Source: an uncultured Elusimicrobiales bacterium | GTDB taxonomy: Bacteria > Elusimicrobiota > Elusimicrobia > Elusimicrobiales > Elusimicrobiaceae | Direction: 5' to 3' | Assembly: GCA_905235355.1 (NCBI GenBank) | Contig: CAJOLM010000034.1 | Span: forward strand, 1 to 11,800 | DNA length: 11,800 bases | Shown: piece by piece, positions 1 to 5,762 of the stretch | Position numbering within the stretch: the stretch's first letter is position 1 | Layout of the letters: each line of letters begins with the position of its first letter | Notes under the pieces: model-generated | Seen by the model: only the letters and a program-made list of their open reading frames with translations | Told to the model about the DNA's origin: nothing | Databases searched by the model: none | Translations under genes and position numbers: made by a program

Positions 1-656
1 ACTAAAACACATAAGAATAAAATGAAATTGAAGCCTTTGATATAAATACCCAAGGCGAAAAAGGATATTATGCATTTAAATATTATTTTTAATTGGAAAT
101 AATTCCTGAAAGGGAAATCCTCTAAGGGTACCGGCTCAAACTGGGCAAATTTTTCTGTTTGTGGATCATATTTTATCTGCTGTCGACGCTTATTATATGC
201 TGGACTCATCAAAGGGAAATTATTTAATGAATCTTCTTTGAATATATCATTATAATCATCCATTATATATTTTTCCATATCACAAAATTCCTGGGTTTTA
301 AATACTTCCTTATTTGATTTTGAAAATATTTTTTCTAAAATATTTTTATTGCTTTTATTTTGGGATTCTTCCTTTGGTATTTTTTGTTTGTCTTTGAGTG
401 TTATTATTACATGATTCAATTTTAAAGGATCGAAATAATTTTTTAGTAAAGATTCACTAAAAGGTTGGAGCATATTACCTTTGTAAATGAAAGTTGGAAT
501 TGAATTTTTAAACTCTGATTTAAATGTGGATAAAACAAATGAAATTAATTTTTTTGTTGTCCATGTATTTGGAATTTTAAATGAAAAAGATTTAGATGAG
601 GAAAAATGTAATAAAACGGTAAATTCGGAAACTTTATTTAATTCGGGTTTATTCAT
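1..656 (-). CDS. Ubiquitin-like domain membrane protein, eukaryote-like, C-terminus cut off by window edge
   Basis: An uninterrupted minus-strand frame starts at ATG 656-654 and is still open at base 1 (218 codons). The frame is also open upstream to a stop at 714-716, with another ATG at 705-707. Residues about 12-88 align by eye with ubiquitin: a beta strand FTVLLHF, a helix around TTKKLISFVLSTFKS, then IPTFIYKG matching the RLIFAGK segment of ubiquitin, and a final strand VIITLK. There is no terminal Gly-Gly, so conjugation is not suggested. A Lys/Asn/Ser-rich linker follows (about 90-185), then FRNYF and a hydrophobic stretch (IISFFALGIYI onward) that probably begins a membrane segment. 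This order resembles eukaryotic HERP/TMUB-type ER-associated degradation proteins. There is no Shine-Dalgarno sequence before the ATG, and base composition is far more AT-rich than the rest of the window. Eukaryotic (protist) origin is inferred; the exact family is not certain. Confidence 0.6.
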   Translation of the reverse strand, partial: MNKPELNKVSEFTVLLHFSSSKSFSFKIPNTWTTKKLISFVLSTFKSEFKNSIPTFIYKGNMLQPFSESLLKNYFDPLKLNHVIITLKDKQKIPKEESQNKSNKNILEKIFSKSNKEVFKTQEFCDMEKYIMDDYNDIFKEDSLNNFPLMSPAYNKRRQQIKYDPQTEKFAQFEPVPLEDFPFRNYFQLKIIFKCIISFFALGIYIKGFNFILFLCVL

Positions 657-692
657 GTTGTCTGATTTTGATTTTTGAAAGGGTTGGTTATA

Positions 693-1109
693 TTGGATAA
701 AATCCATTTGCTGTTAGGTTCTCAAAAACAAGCGCGTCCGTTGCCGTTCCAAACAGTAACGGCTATTGAGGTTAAAAAAGTACAGCGTTTAATAGGGGTT
801 AAATTACAAAAAGGTCAGAAGCATAAACTTGTACCTAACGGTGCGAGGCACACCTATAGAAACCATGGTAGTAATGAAATTAAAGAAATGAAACTTGGCC
901 AAATAGCAGTTAGAAGTGAAGATTGGGCATTAGTTCCCTATATTGTGAAAAATTATGACAGTCTAGAATTATCAGAACACCTGTCTGGGCAAGGATATAG
1001 GGTATTGAAATATAGAAAGAGAATAGGCAATAAAGAATATCATTTCCGGGAAGAATTATGGAAAAACAAAAGTCCTATCTCAAAAACACTTTTTATAAAG
1101 AAAAAATAG
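693..1109 (+). CDS. Phage PBECR-type (Barnase/EndoU/ColicinE5-D/RelE-like) nuclease domain protein
   Basis: This is a small basic protein of about 138 aa. The segment TVTAIEVKKVQRLIGV followed by ARHTYRNHG, then GQIAVRSEDWALVPYIVKNYD, a glycine-containing beta region and a terminal KTLFIKKK matches the general plan of the phage-Barnase-EndoU-ColicinE5/D-RelE-like nuclease families as I remember them: a paired-His RHxxxxHG motif, an acidic D/E plus 'ip.iv' helix, and a final k-T-m/l-y/f strand. In phages this domain is usually the C-terminal part of Mu gp30-like head morphogenesis proteins, and it is predicted to cut RNA. Here it stands alone, because an in-frame TGA at 669-671 prevents a longer fusion. 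TTG 693 is chosen as start because AAAGGG (678-683) lies 9 nt before it; TTG 675 and 684 are also open. Since the DNA changes character just upstream, the gene may be a truncated fragment joined to foreign sequence. Confidence 0.6.
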   Translation: MDKIHLLLGSQKQARPLPFQTVTAIEVKKVQRLIGVKLQKGQKHKLVPNGARHTYRNHGSNEIKEMKLGQIAVRSEDWALVPYIVKNYDSLELSEHLSGQGYRVLKYRKRIGNKEYHFREELWKNKSPISKTLFIKKK

Positions 1110-1138
1110 CGAGGAGCCAAAGGCCGAACCCGCTATTT
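1104..1138 (+). other. Hairpin over the stop codon of the PBECR gene
   Basis: AAATAGCG (1104-1111) pairs perfectly with CGCTATTT (1131-1138) around a 19-nt loop, and the stop codon TAG sits inside the left arm. No T-run follows, so it is not a canonical Rho-independent terminator. It may stabilise or end the phage transcript. Confidence 0.35.
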
Positions 1139-1263
1139 ACATAGACTGAAATACCCATGGCAGTGTACTTGCTAAAACAAGCCCCCGTGGTTTACGCCCG
1201 AAACGGAGTATTTCTGTCATTAGTAGTATAAGTGATTTAGAGTGATTTGTCAAGTACAAAATG

Positions 1264-1270
1264 AGGTGAA
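1264..1270 (+). promoter_or_regulatory. Shine-Dalgarno site of the scaffold-like gene
   Basis: GAGGTGA lies 5 nt before ATG 1276 and fixes that start. The spacer from 1139 to 1263 shows no other gene and no convincing promoter. Confidence 0.6.
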
Positions 1271-1275
1271 GCAAT

Positions 1276-1577
1276 ATGAAAAAATTATTGAAACTGATGT
1301 ATAAAAGCCGGTTGTTGGATAAAGAAACCGACCCGGCAGATAACCCGGACGGCGGCGGTAAAGATAATGACCTAGCCGCCCAAGTGGCAGACTTACAGGC
1401 TAAAATTGCCGAACTGGAAAAGGGCAAACAGGACCCTAAACCGGAACCCAAAAGCGATTACAAGGGTATTTCTGACGACCTCAAGGCACAGGCCTTGGCT
1501 GAAAAAAGCGCGTGAGGAAGAACGTGCCCGCAATCAAGCTGACAGGCTCGTTAGCGCTCAAACTGACAGGCTTGTTA
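1276..1577 (+). pseudogene. Phage scaffold-like coiled-coil protein, frameshifted and truncated
   Basis: The intact frame (1276-1515) gives a 79-residue acidic protein: a basic start (MKKLLKLMYKSRLL), a DPADNPDGGGKD linker, a heptad-rich helix (AAQVADLQAKIAELEKGK), then a Pro/Lys-rich stretch and GISDDLKAQALAEK. This composition fits phage capsid scaffolding or minor head proteins, but the family is not certain. The frame ends abruptly at TGA 1513-1515, just after a run of six A (1502-1507). Skipping one A restores a continuation AEKAREEERARNQADRLVSA that has the same coiled-coil character. That continuation fades near 1577, where the opposite-strand gene begins, so both a frameshift and a 3' truncation are inferred. 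It follows the PBECR nuclease, so the two probably derive from one prophage. Confidence 0.5.
1539..1577 (+). repeat. 24-nt-period direct repeat at the end of the scaffold-like gene
   Basis: CTGACAGGCTCGTTA (1539-1553) and CTGACAGGCTTGTTA (1563-1577) differ by one base and are 24 nt apart. In the restored plus frame they encode an 8-residue repeat (QADRLVSA, QTDRLVTA). The second copy also contains the stop codon of the opposite gene, so it marks the likely prophage-chromosome breakpoint. Confidence 0.55.
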
Positions 1578-2283
1578 CCGCCATTCTTCGGCGAGCTTGC
1601 CCGCCAGCACATAGGCGCGGACAAAGCCTTCATCAGACAGGAAATACAGGCGGGAGCTCTTGCTGCCGCGGGATTGTATGGTGCCTTGCTTTGCCTTGCT
1701 TGATTTCCCCCGCCAGCGCGCGGTCCAATCTCTCCCCCCCATAGCCCGATTTTTTGAGCGATTTGGAAAGCGATAGCGCGCTATATCCTTCCGCTGCGCC
1801 CAGCAAGACCTTGGCTGCGGCAATGAGCAGTAGCGCGGCGGTATCGGGTGCTAACAGGCGGCTTTTGCGGCGCAAATATACTTGACGGTCATCGGTGCGG
1901 ACGACCTGTTCCCACAAGCGGATATCCGCTTCACGCCCGCTGTTCGTGCGCGTAGAAGTGTGTGGCGCGGTATTGCGCCCGCCTAAAGCCAAATGTGAAA
2001 TAGTTGAACGCGTACGAGTGGCTGGCGGCAGCTGAAAATCCTCCGTCAGTTCCGCATACCCGGTGTTTGTTTCCGGATGCAAATTAATCTGCGGATAAGC
2101 AGCTCCGTCAGCCTGTCCGGGCTGCAAATTAACCGCTGCGGCGCGGGCCGTGTTCTTGCCAATCAGTTGCAGAAAATTTGCGCGCTGTTTTTCAATAAAA
2201 TCGGGGTTTCCTTCGGCTTCAAACTCCTCGCCGGACTTAAATTTAAAGCGGATTTTGACCTTGTTTTCGTTCGTTTCTGCCAT
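1575..2283 (-). pseudogene. Probable winged-helix DNA-binding protein, frameshifted by a 10-bp duplication
   Basis: Read from ATG 2283, the gene as it stands ends at 1633 (216 aa). Removing one copy of a 10-bp tandem duplication at 1682-1701 gives a continuous 232-aa product ending at TAA 1575-1577. ATG 2283 is preferred over an in-frame GTG at 2295 because AGGTGG (2299-2294) sits 8 nt before it; the GTG lies inside that site. The N-terminus (KVKIRFKFKSGEEFEAEG, then DFIEKQRANFLQLIG) looks like a small beta plus helix module. The middle is low-complexity and polar. The restored C-terminus holds a helical stretch (LLLIAAAKVLLGA), LSKSLKKSGYGGERLDRAL as a helix-turn-helix, and a wing-like hairpin SRGSKSSRLYFLSDEG, then a helix VRAYVLAGKLAEEW. 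A MarR/PadR-like winged-helix fold is inferred from this pattern. I do not recognise the family. It has its own promoter at 2342-2370. Confidence 0.55.
1682..1701 (-). repeat. Exact 10-bp tandem duplication causing a frameshift
   Basis: TGCCTTGCTT occurs twice in direct succession (1682-1691 and 1692-1701). With one copy the minus-strand frame reads GEIKQGTIQSRGSKSS and continues to a natural end; with two it shifts into an unlikely tail. It is therefore a duplication that arose inside a formerly intact gene. Confidence 0.8.
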
Positions 2284-2341
2284 ACACTTTTCCACCTGTT
2301 AAAAATACTAATCCACAGCATTTTTGCACTGTTTTAGACAT

Positions 2342-2370
2342 ATAATAAAATATTTTTTGACATATGTCAA
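2342..2370 (-). promoter_or_regulatory. Sigma70-type promoter of the winged-helix gene
   Basis: On the minus strand a perfect -35 TTGACA (2370-2365) is followed by 17 nt and a -10 TATTAT (2347-2342). The start of transcription would fall near 2335, leaving a leader of about 50 nt with a Shine-Dalgarno site. The -35 is half of a 14-bp palindrome TTGACATATGTCAA (2357-2370), so a bound regulator would directly block RNA polymerase. Confidence 0.65.
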
Positions 2371-2400
2371 TATATGTCAATTATATGTCATTTTATGTCA
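2357..2400. repeat. Four TATGTCA direct repeats at helical spacing (operator-like array)
   Basis: TATGTCA begins at 2363, 2373, 2384 and 2394, so the copies are 10, 11 and 10 bp apart and face the same side of the helix. The copy nearest the gene is extended by an inverted half into a TTGACATATGTCAA palindrome covering the -35 box; the other three lie upstream of the promoter. The surrounding bases are only A and T. This arrangement suggests cooperative binding of a regulator, possibly the winged-helix protein encoded just downstream; that link is inference. Confidence 0.6.
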
Positions 2401-2656
2401 AAACTTGTGAATAAATGGCGTTCTCCGACGATAAAACTTGACCTGCTTGCAAAAAATATACTGCGTTTTGTTAGGCTTTTTGGCAATTTAACAGCTAAAA
2501 TTACCCCCTTATAAAGATTATTAGGTTTTTTGAGCTGCCTGCACACCGGATTTTGTGCAAAAATTGAAAAGGTATATGCGCAAAAAAACAGCTTGTTTTG
2601 CAGTGGCTGGATGAGGCATTTATTTGATTTTCCCCCACTTGTGATGTGTTGAAAAA
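2401..2656. other. Gene-free stretch
   Basis: No frame longer than a few dozen codons with a credible start or family resemblance is seen on either strand, and no tRNA-like cloverleaf. A 12-codon frame beginning near 2577 is not supported. The stretch is AT-rich and lies between the divergent winged-helix and mutY genes. Confidence 0.5.
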
Positions 2657-2694
2657 GAGCTCTCGCAAAATCGGGTGCGATTTTGCGAGAGCTC
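2652..2694 (-). terminator. Perfect 17-bp hairpin with T-run on the minus strand
   Basis: GAGCTCTCGCAAAATCG (2657-2673) pairs without mismatch with 2678-2694 across a GGTG loop. On the minus strand it is followed by TTTTT (2656-2652), the form of a Rho-independent terminator; on the plus strand no T-run follows. No minus-strand gene lies just upstream of it, so it may stop antisense transcripts leaving the mutY region. Its perfection also fits a DNA-level site or a small mobile repeat. Confidence 0.5.
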
Positions 2695-2713
2695 CAAAAG
2701 GGAATAAAAGTAG

Positions 2714-2719
2714 TAAAAT
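2714..2719 (+). promoter_or_regulatory. -10 box of mutY, predicted leaderless
   Basis: TAAAAT ends exactly 6 nt before ATG 2726, which places the transcription start on the A of the start codon. No Shine-Dalgarno site is present at normal distance and no convincing -35 box is seen. The same layout recurs at three other genes in this window. Confidence 0.45.
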
Positions 2720-2725
2720 AATGAT

Positions 2726-3748
2726 ATGAATAAGTTTTCCCCCCGCCTGCTCAAATGGTACGCCGTGCATAAACGCACGCTACCGTGGCGCGACATCAAA
2801 GACCCGTATAAGATATGGATTTCCGAGATTATCCTGCAGCAAACGCGCGTGGCGCAGGGGTATGACTATTTTGTGCGTTTTATCAAACGCTTTCCCGACG
2901 TAAAAACACTGGCATCCGCGCCGGAAGATGAAGTGATGAAATACTGGCAAGGGCTGGGGTATTACAGCCGGGCGCGTAATTTACACGCGGCTGCTAAGAG
3001 CATGAAAGGCAAATTCCCCACCACTTACGACGGCGTGCGCGCTCTTAAAGGCGTGGGCGATTACACGGCGGCGGCCATTTGTTCCTTTGCCTATAATATG
3101 CCGTATGCGGTGCTGGACGGTAATGTGTACCGGGTGCTGGCGCGCGTGTTTGGCATGGATACGCCGATAGACAGCCCGGCAACCAAGAAAGAATTTGCGG
3201 CGTTAGCGCAGCAGCTGCTGGACGTCAAAAATCCGCATGATTATAATCAGGCCATTATGGATTTTGGTGCGACGTGCTGCACCCCGCAAGCGCCACAATG
3301 CCTGCTTTGCCCGATGGCAGATTTTTGTGTGGCGCGGCAGAAAGGCTTGCAAGAGAAATTGCCCGTAAAAGCGAACAAGACCAAAATTTCCACGCGCTAT
3401 TTTCATTATATTTATGTAAAACAAGGCGCGAAAACGTGGCTGCATAAGCGCGGCGCGGGAGATGTGTGGCAAAATTTATATGAGCCGCCGCTTGTGGAAA
3501 CGCCGACGGAGAAACTGGACGCTGCGGCGCGTGCGCAGCTGAAAAAATGGTTTGGCGCGACGGCGGTGCGTCCGGTGTGCGGCGCGGTCAAACACGTGCT
3601 TTCGCACCGCGTAATTTATGCTGATTTGCGTGAGGTTTCTCTCCCCCCCGCGCGTAAAGTGCCCGCCGGATTTGTACAAGTTCCCGTCAAAAATTTATCT
3701 AACTATGCTGTTTCCCGCCTGGTGCAAAAACTGCTGGAAAAGAAATAA
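2726..3748 (+). CDS. mutY: A/G-specific adenine DNA glycosylase MutY
   Basis: MutY removes adenine mispaired with 8-oxoguanine in base excision repair. At 340 aa the protein has the usual length and all expected parts. WRDIKDPYKIWISEIILQQT carries the catalytic Glu34. LKGVGDYTAAAI (107-118) is the helix-hairpin-helix. VLDGNVYRVLAR holds the catalytic Asp131. The iron-sulfur cluster ligands are Cys185-x6-Cys192-x2-Cys195-x5-Cys201. The C-terminal NUDIX-like domain (about 225-338) recognises 8-oxoguanine and contains the LSHRV segment (His294) corresponding to the FSH loop of MutY. The start is set by the N-terminal FSPRLLKWYAVHKRTLPWR, which aligns with the normal MutY beginning. The gene is alone on its strand, with no partner repair gene visible. 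A run of seven C (3643-3649) lies in the coding sequence without disrupting it. Confidence 0.97.
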   Translation: MNKFSPRLLKWYAVHKRTLPWRDIKDPYKIWISEIILQQTRVAQGYDYFVRFIKRFPDVKTLASAPEDEVMKYWQGLGYYSRARNLHAAAKSMKGKFPTTYDGVRALKGVGDYTAAAICSFAYNMPYAVLDGNVYRVLARVFGMDTPIDSPATKKEFAALAQQLLDVKNPHDYNQAIMDFGATCCTPQAPQCLLCPMADFCVARQKGLQEKLPVKANKTKISTRYFHYIYVKQGAKTWLHKRGAGDVWQNLYEPPLVETPTEKLDAAARAQLKKWFGATAVRPVCGAVKHVLSHRVIYADLREVSLPPARKVPAGFVQVPVKNLSNYAVSRLVQKLLEKK

Positions 3749-3773
3749 AAACCCCCGCGCGTGGCGCAGGGGT
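3742..3773 (-). terminator. Rho-independent terminator after the FadL-family gene
   Basis: ACCCCCGCGC (3751-3760) pairs with GCGCAGGGGT (3764-3773) with one mismatch and a GTG loop. Read on the minus strand it is followed by TTTTTATTTC (3751-3742), the right polarity to end the minus-strand gene stopping at 3794. The mutY stop codon lies inside the T-run, so the convergent genes share this junction. Confidence 0.75.
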
Positions 3774-3793
3774 CCTTCGGTGAATGTTGCCTA

Positions 3794-5023
3794 TTAGAAT
3801 TTATACCCAACCGTCAAGCTGAACATATCGCTGCGGCCTTGGGAATATTCCATGGGTAAGTTGTCAAACTGGCTGCTGGATTTGCCGCTCAAATCGCGCG
3901 CCCAAATGTGCGCATAGGCAAAGTCCGCACTCCAGGTGTCAGTAGCATAGCCAAAACCGATACTGCCAATGTGGCGGTCGTCCACGGGTACGAGCGTATC
4001 CATGGAGTGTTTGTTAATCGGAGATTTATCAAACACATAGCCCGCGCGCACGGCCCAATTTTTGGTCAGTTTATACTCCGTACCAAAGTTTAAGCGGTAG
4101 GTATCTTTGTAATTTTTCATATTATGAATAGTCGGCGTAGCTTCCATATCTTTATATTCAATTAAGATTTGGTCGTACGAGCTCCAAAAAGTTCCAACGA
4201 TACCCGCTTCCAACACCCAGTCGTCAGTCGGACGAAAAGAAAGACCTGCTGTAATGCTATCTGGCAAGGTAATAGCACCTTTGGCGTCTTCATCATAAAT
4301 GTTGCGGGCGGGGTACTGCATGCGTGCATCAATACCACCATTTAAGTTTTGTTTTACCTTCGTGCGGTACAAAGCGCCCACTGCCCATTTTTCAGCCCAT
4401 TCAGGACGATACGTAAGAGAGAAGTTTCCCCCCCAGCTTACACCCGTACCGTGAATTTTATAAGCAGATGTGTCTCCATAAAGAGGAGAAAGCAACGAGC
4501 GTTGCGTAAAATCAATGGTCATAGCTTCCAAACCCATGGCCACAGAGAGCTCGTCACTAGCTTTAACGGCAATAGTCGGCGTAAAAGAGAAGGTTTCCAA
4601 TTTTACTTTATAGGCGAGCACACTACCTGCCCAGTTTTGGTGATTTTTATATTCACCGCCTAAACCGTAGCGGGAAAAACCGCCGAGCCCAAAGGAGACT
4701 TGGTCGCTCCATTTGTGGGTAATGTAAAAATTAGGCAATAACCATACGTCGCGTTTGAGTTCGCGCGCTTGACCCGCTACATTTGTTTTGGCGTGGGCTG
4801 TTACCACTGTAGCACCGAGTTGTACTTGCGTGCCTTCTAACTCTGTAATGAGGGAAGGGTTAGCGGCTAAAGAGGCAGGTTCTGCTTCGTTAGCCATCAC
4901 AGCACCGCCCATGGCGAGGCTGCGTCCGCTGTATTCATACAGCGCAAATCCGGCACCTTGTGCAGCGACGGACAAAACAAATGGCAATACGACTGCAATT
5001 AATTGCTTTGTTATGTTTTTCAT
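3794..5023 (-). CDS. FadL/OmpP1 (Toluene_X) family outer-membrane channel
   Basis: This 409-aa outer-membrane beta-barrel belongs to the FadL family, whose members pass long-chain fatty acids or other hydrophobic molecules across the outer membrane. The start at ATG 5023 is chosen over ATG 5062 because AAGGAA lies 5 nt upstream and a clean signal peptide follows (MKNITKQLIAVVLPFVLSVAAQG). The mature start AGFALYEYSGRSLAMGGA is the family's N-terminal hatch segment, followed by the conserved A...PASLAANPSLITELEGTQ region. The rest alternates polar and aromatic residues as barrel strands do, and the chain ends in SLTVGYKF with the terminal Phe recognised by the BAM machine. A hairpin separates it from the TPR gene upstream, and a possible -10 TATTAT (5044-5039) suggests its own promoter. 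The substrate cannot be told from sequence. Confidence 0.9.
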   Translation of the reverse strand: MKNITKQLIAVVLPFVLSVAAQGAGFALYEYSGRSLAMGGAVMANEAEPASLAANPSLITELEGTQVQLGATVVTAHAKTNVAGQARELKRDVWLLPNFYITHKWSDQVSFGLGGFSRYGLGGEYKNHQNWAGSVLAYKVKLETFSFTPTIAVKASDELSVAMGLEAMTIDFTQRSLLSPLYGDTSAYKIHGTGVSWGGNFSLTYRPEWAEKWAVGALYRTKVKQNLNGGIDARMQYPARNIYDEDAKGAITLPDSITAGLSFRPTDDWVLEAGIVGTFWSSYDQILIEYKDMEATPTIHNMKNYKDTYRLNFGTEYKLTKNWAVRAGYVFDKSPINKHSMDTLVPVDDRHIGSIGFGYATDTWSADFAYAHIWARDLSGKSSSQFDNLPMEYSQGRSDMFSLTVGYKF

Positions 5024-5043
5024 AAGTTTCCTTTTTACATAAT

Positions 5044-5072
5044 AGTCCCCCTTGTTAGACACAAGAGGGACT
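5044..5072 (-). other. Intergenic hairpin between TPR and FadL genes
   Basis: AGTCCCCCTTGT (5044-5055) pairs with ACAAGAGGGACT (5061-5072) with one mismatch around a 5-nt loop. On the minus strand the following ATTATG is only weakly T-rich, so it may act as a partial terminator or an mRNA-processing barrier that uncouples FadL from the upstream gene. Confidence 0.45.
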
Positions 5073-5077
5073 GTAAA

Positions 5078-5725
5078 TTATTTGCTCAGTTGGGTAATTT
5101 TATCCTTGGCAAACACGCCAAAATAGGTTTTGGTGTAATCTTCCAAAATCTTTTTGTAAGTTTCCAGAGCAGCGGTTTTATCGCCGGATAATTCCTGGCT
5201 GACAGCCAACGTAAAATACGCTTGCGGCAAGGCAAAGCTGGTCGGATTATGCACGATAAAATCTTGCGCCGTTTGGATAGAGGCGGCGTAATCTTGGGTG
5301 GCTTGTTGCGCCCCTGCCAAAGACACAGCGGCAATCATGCGCACGTGTGCATTTTTGGCAGTAAGCAAATCTTTGTAAATATCGGCGGCTTGGGCAAAAT
5401 TCTCTTGCGTGAAGAGCAAGTCTGCCAGCATCAGACGGCCGTAATAGGCGGCGTCCGTGTCCGGATAGGCGGCTGCCAGCTGTTCCACGGCAGCGGTGGC
5501 CGCTTCCTGGCCTTGGGTCATCAGGGCAATTTGTGCCTGATAATATTGCGCCCAAGAATTTTCGCGCACCGTATTGCGGTGGGAAATATAGAGCGCAGCT
5601 CCGGCCCATACCACGGCGATAATCAAAAGGGCAAGGCCCAAGCCTTTGGCATGAGCTTTGCAGTAGTCAATTAGTTTGGTAACAAATAAAACTAAAGAAT
5701 CTTGTTGTTGTTCTGTCTTTTCCAT
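5078..5725 (-). CDS. YfgM-like inner-membrane TPR protein
   Basis: The 215-aa protein has a short charged N-terminus, one membrane span (about 29-47, GLGLALLIIAVVWAGAALY) and a periplasmic Ala-rich helical domain of tetratricopeptide type: AYPDTDAAYYGRLMLADLLF, FAQAADIYKDLL, YAASIQTAQDFIV and ALPQAYFTLAVSQEL with GDKTAALETYKKIL. This is the architecture of the YfgM/TPR_21 family, which in E. coli works with the periplasmic chaperone network and the Sec translocon. A function in outer-membrane protein biogenesis is therefore possible but unproven; bamB, often next to yfgM, is not here. It has its own predicted promoter with TATAAT 6 nt before the ATG and no Shine-Dalgarno site. FadL follows 54 nt downstream. 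Confidence 0.8.
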   Translation of the reverse strand: MEKTEQQQDSLVLFVTKLIDYCKAHAKGLGLALLIIAVVWAGAALYISHRNTVRENSWAQYYQAQIALMTQGQEAATAAVEQLAAAYPDTDAAYYGRLMLADLLFTQENFAQAADIYKDLLTAKNAHVRMIAAVSLAGAQQATQDYAASIQTAQDFIVHNPTSFALPQAYFTLAVSQELSGDKTAALETYKKILEDYTKTYFGVFAKDKITQLSK

Positions 5726-5731
5726 ATCTTT

Positions 5732-5759
5732 ATTATAGTAAATATCAGAGCAGCTGCAA
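5732..5759 (-). promoter_or_regulatory. Promoter of the TPR gene, predicted leaderless
   Basis: On the minus strand TTGCAG (5759-5754), a 16-nt spacer and a consensus TATAAT (5737-5732) are followed by AAAGAT and the ATG at 5725. The expected transcription start is the A of the start codon. Confidence 0.6.
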
Positions 5760-5762
5760 AAG

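Noticed and set aside
487..678. 63-codon plus-strand frame
   Set aside because: It is the antisense of the ubiquitin-like frame, has low complexity and no ribosome binding site; the minus frame is longer and has a recognisable fold.
1137..1451. 104-codon minus-strand frame
   Set aside because: It lies opposite the scaffold-like gene, which has a Shine-Dalgarno site and coiled-coil pattern; the minus product has no family character.
1502..1515. Programmed ribosomal frameshift at the A6 run
   Set aside because: The better continuation needs a +1 shift, and the run is not in the A-AAA-AAG phase used for -1 slippage; mutation or a homopolymer error is simpler.
2577..2615. 12-codon frame after an AAAGGT sequence
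   Set aside because: It is too short, has no recognisable product, and such frames occur by chance.
3643..3649. C7 tract in mutY (also C7 at 1733-1739 and in the FadL gene near 4428) as phase-variation switches
   Set aside because: Seven bases is short for slippage switching and CCC/GGG codon pairs explain the runs; no broken allele of mutY or FadL is seen.
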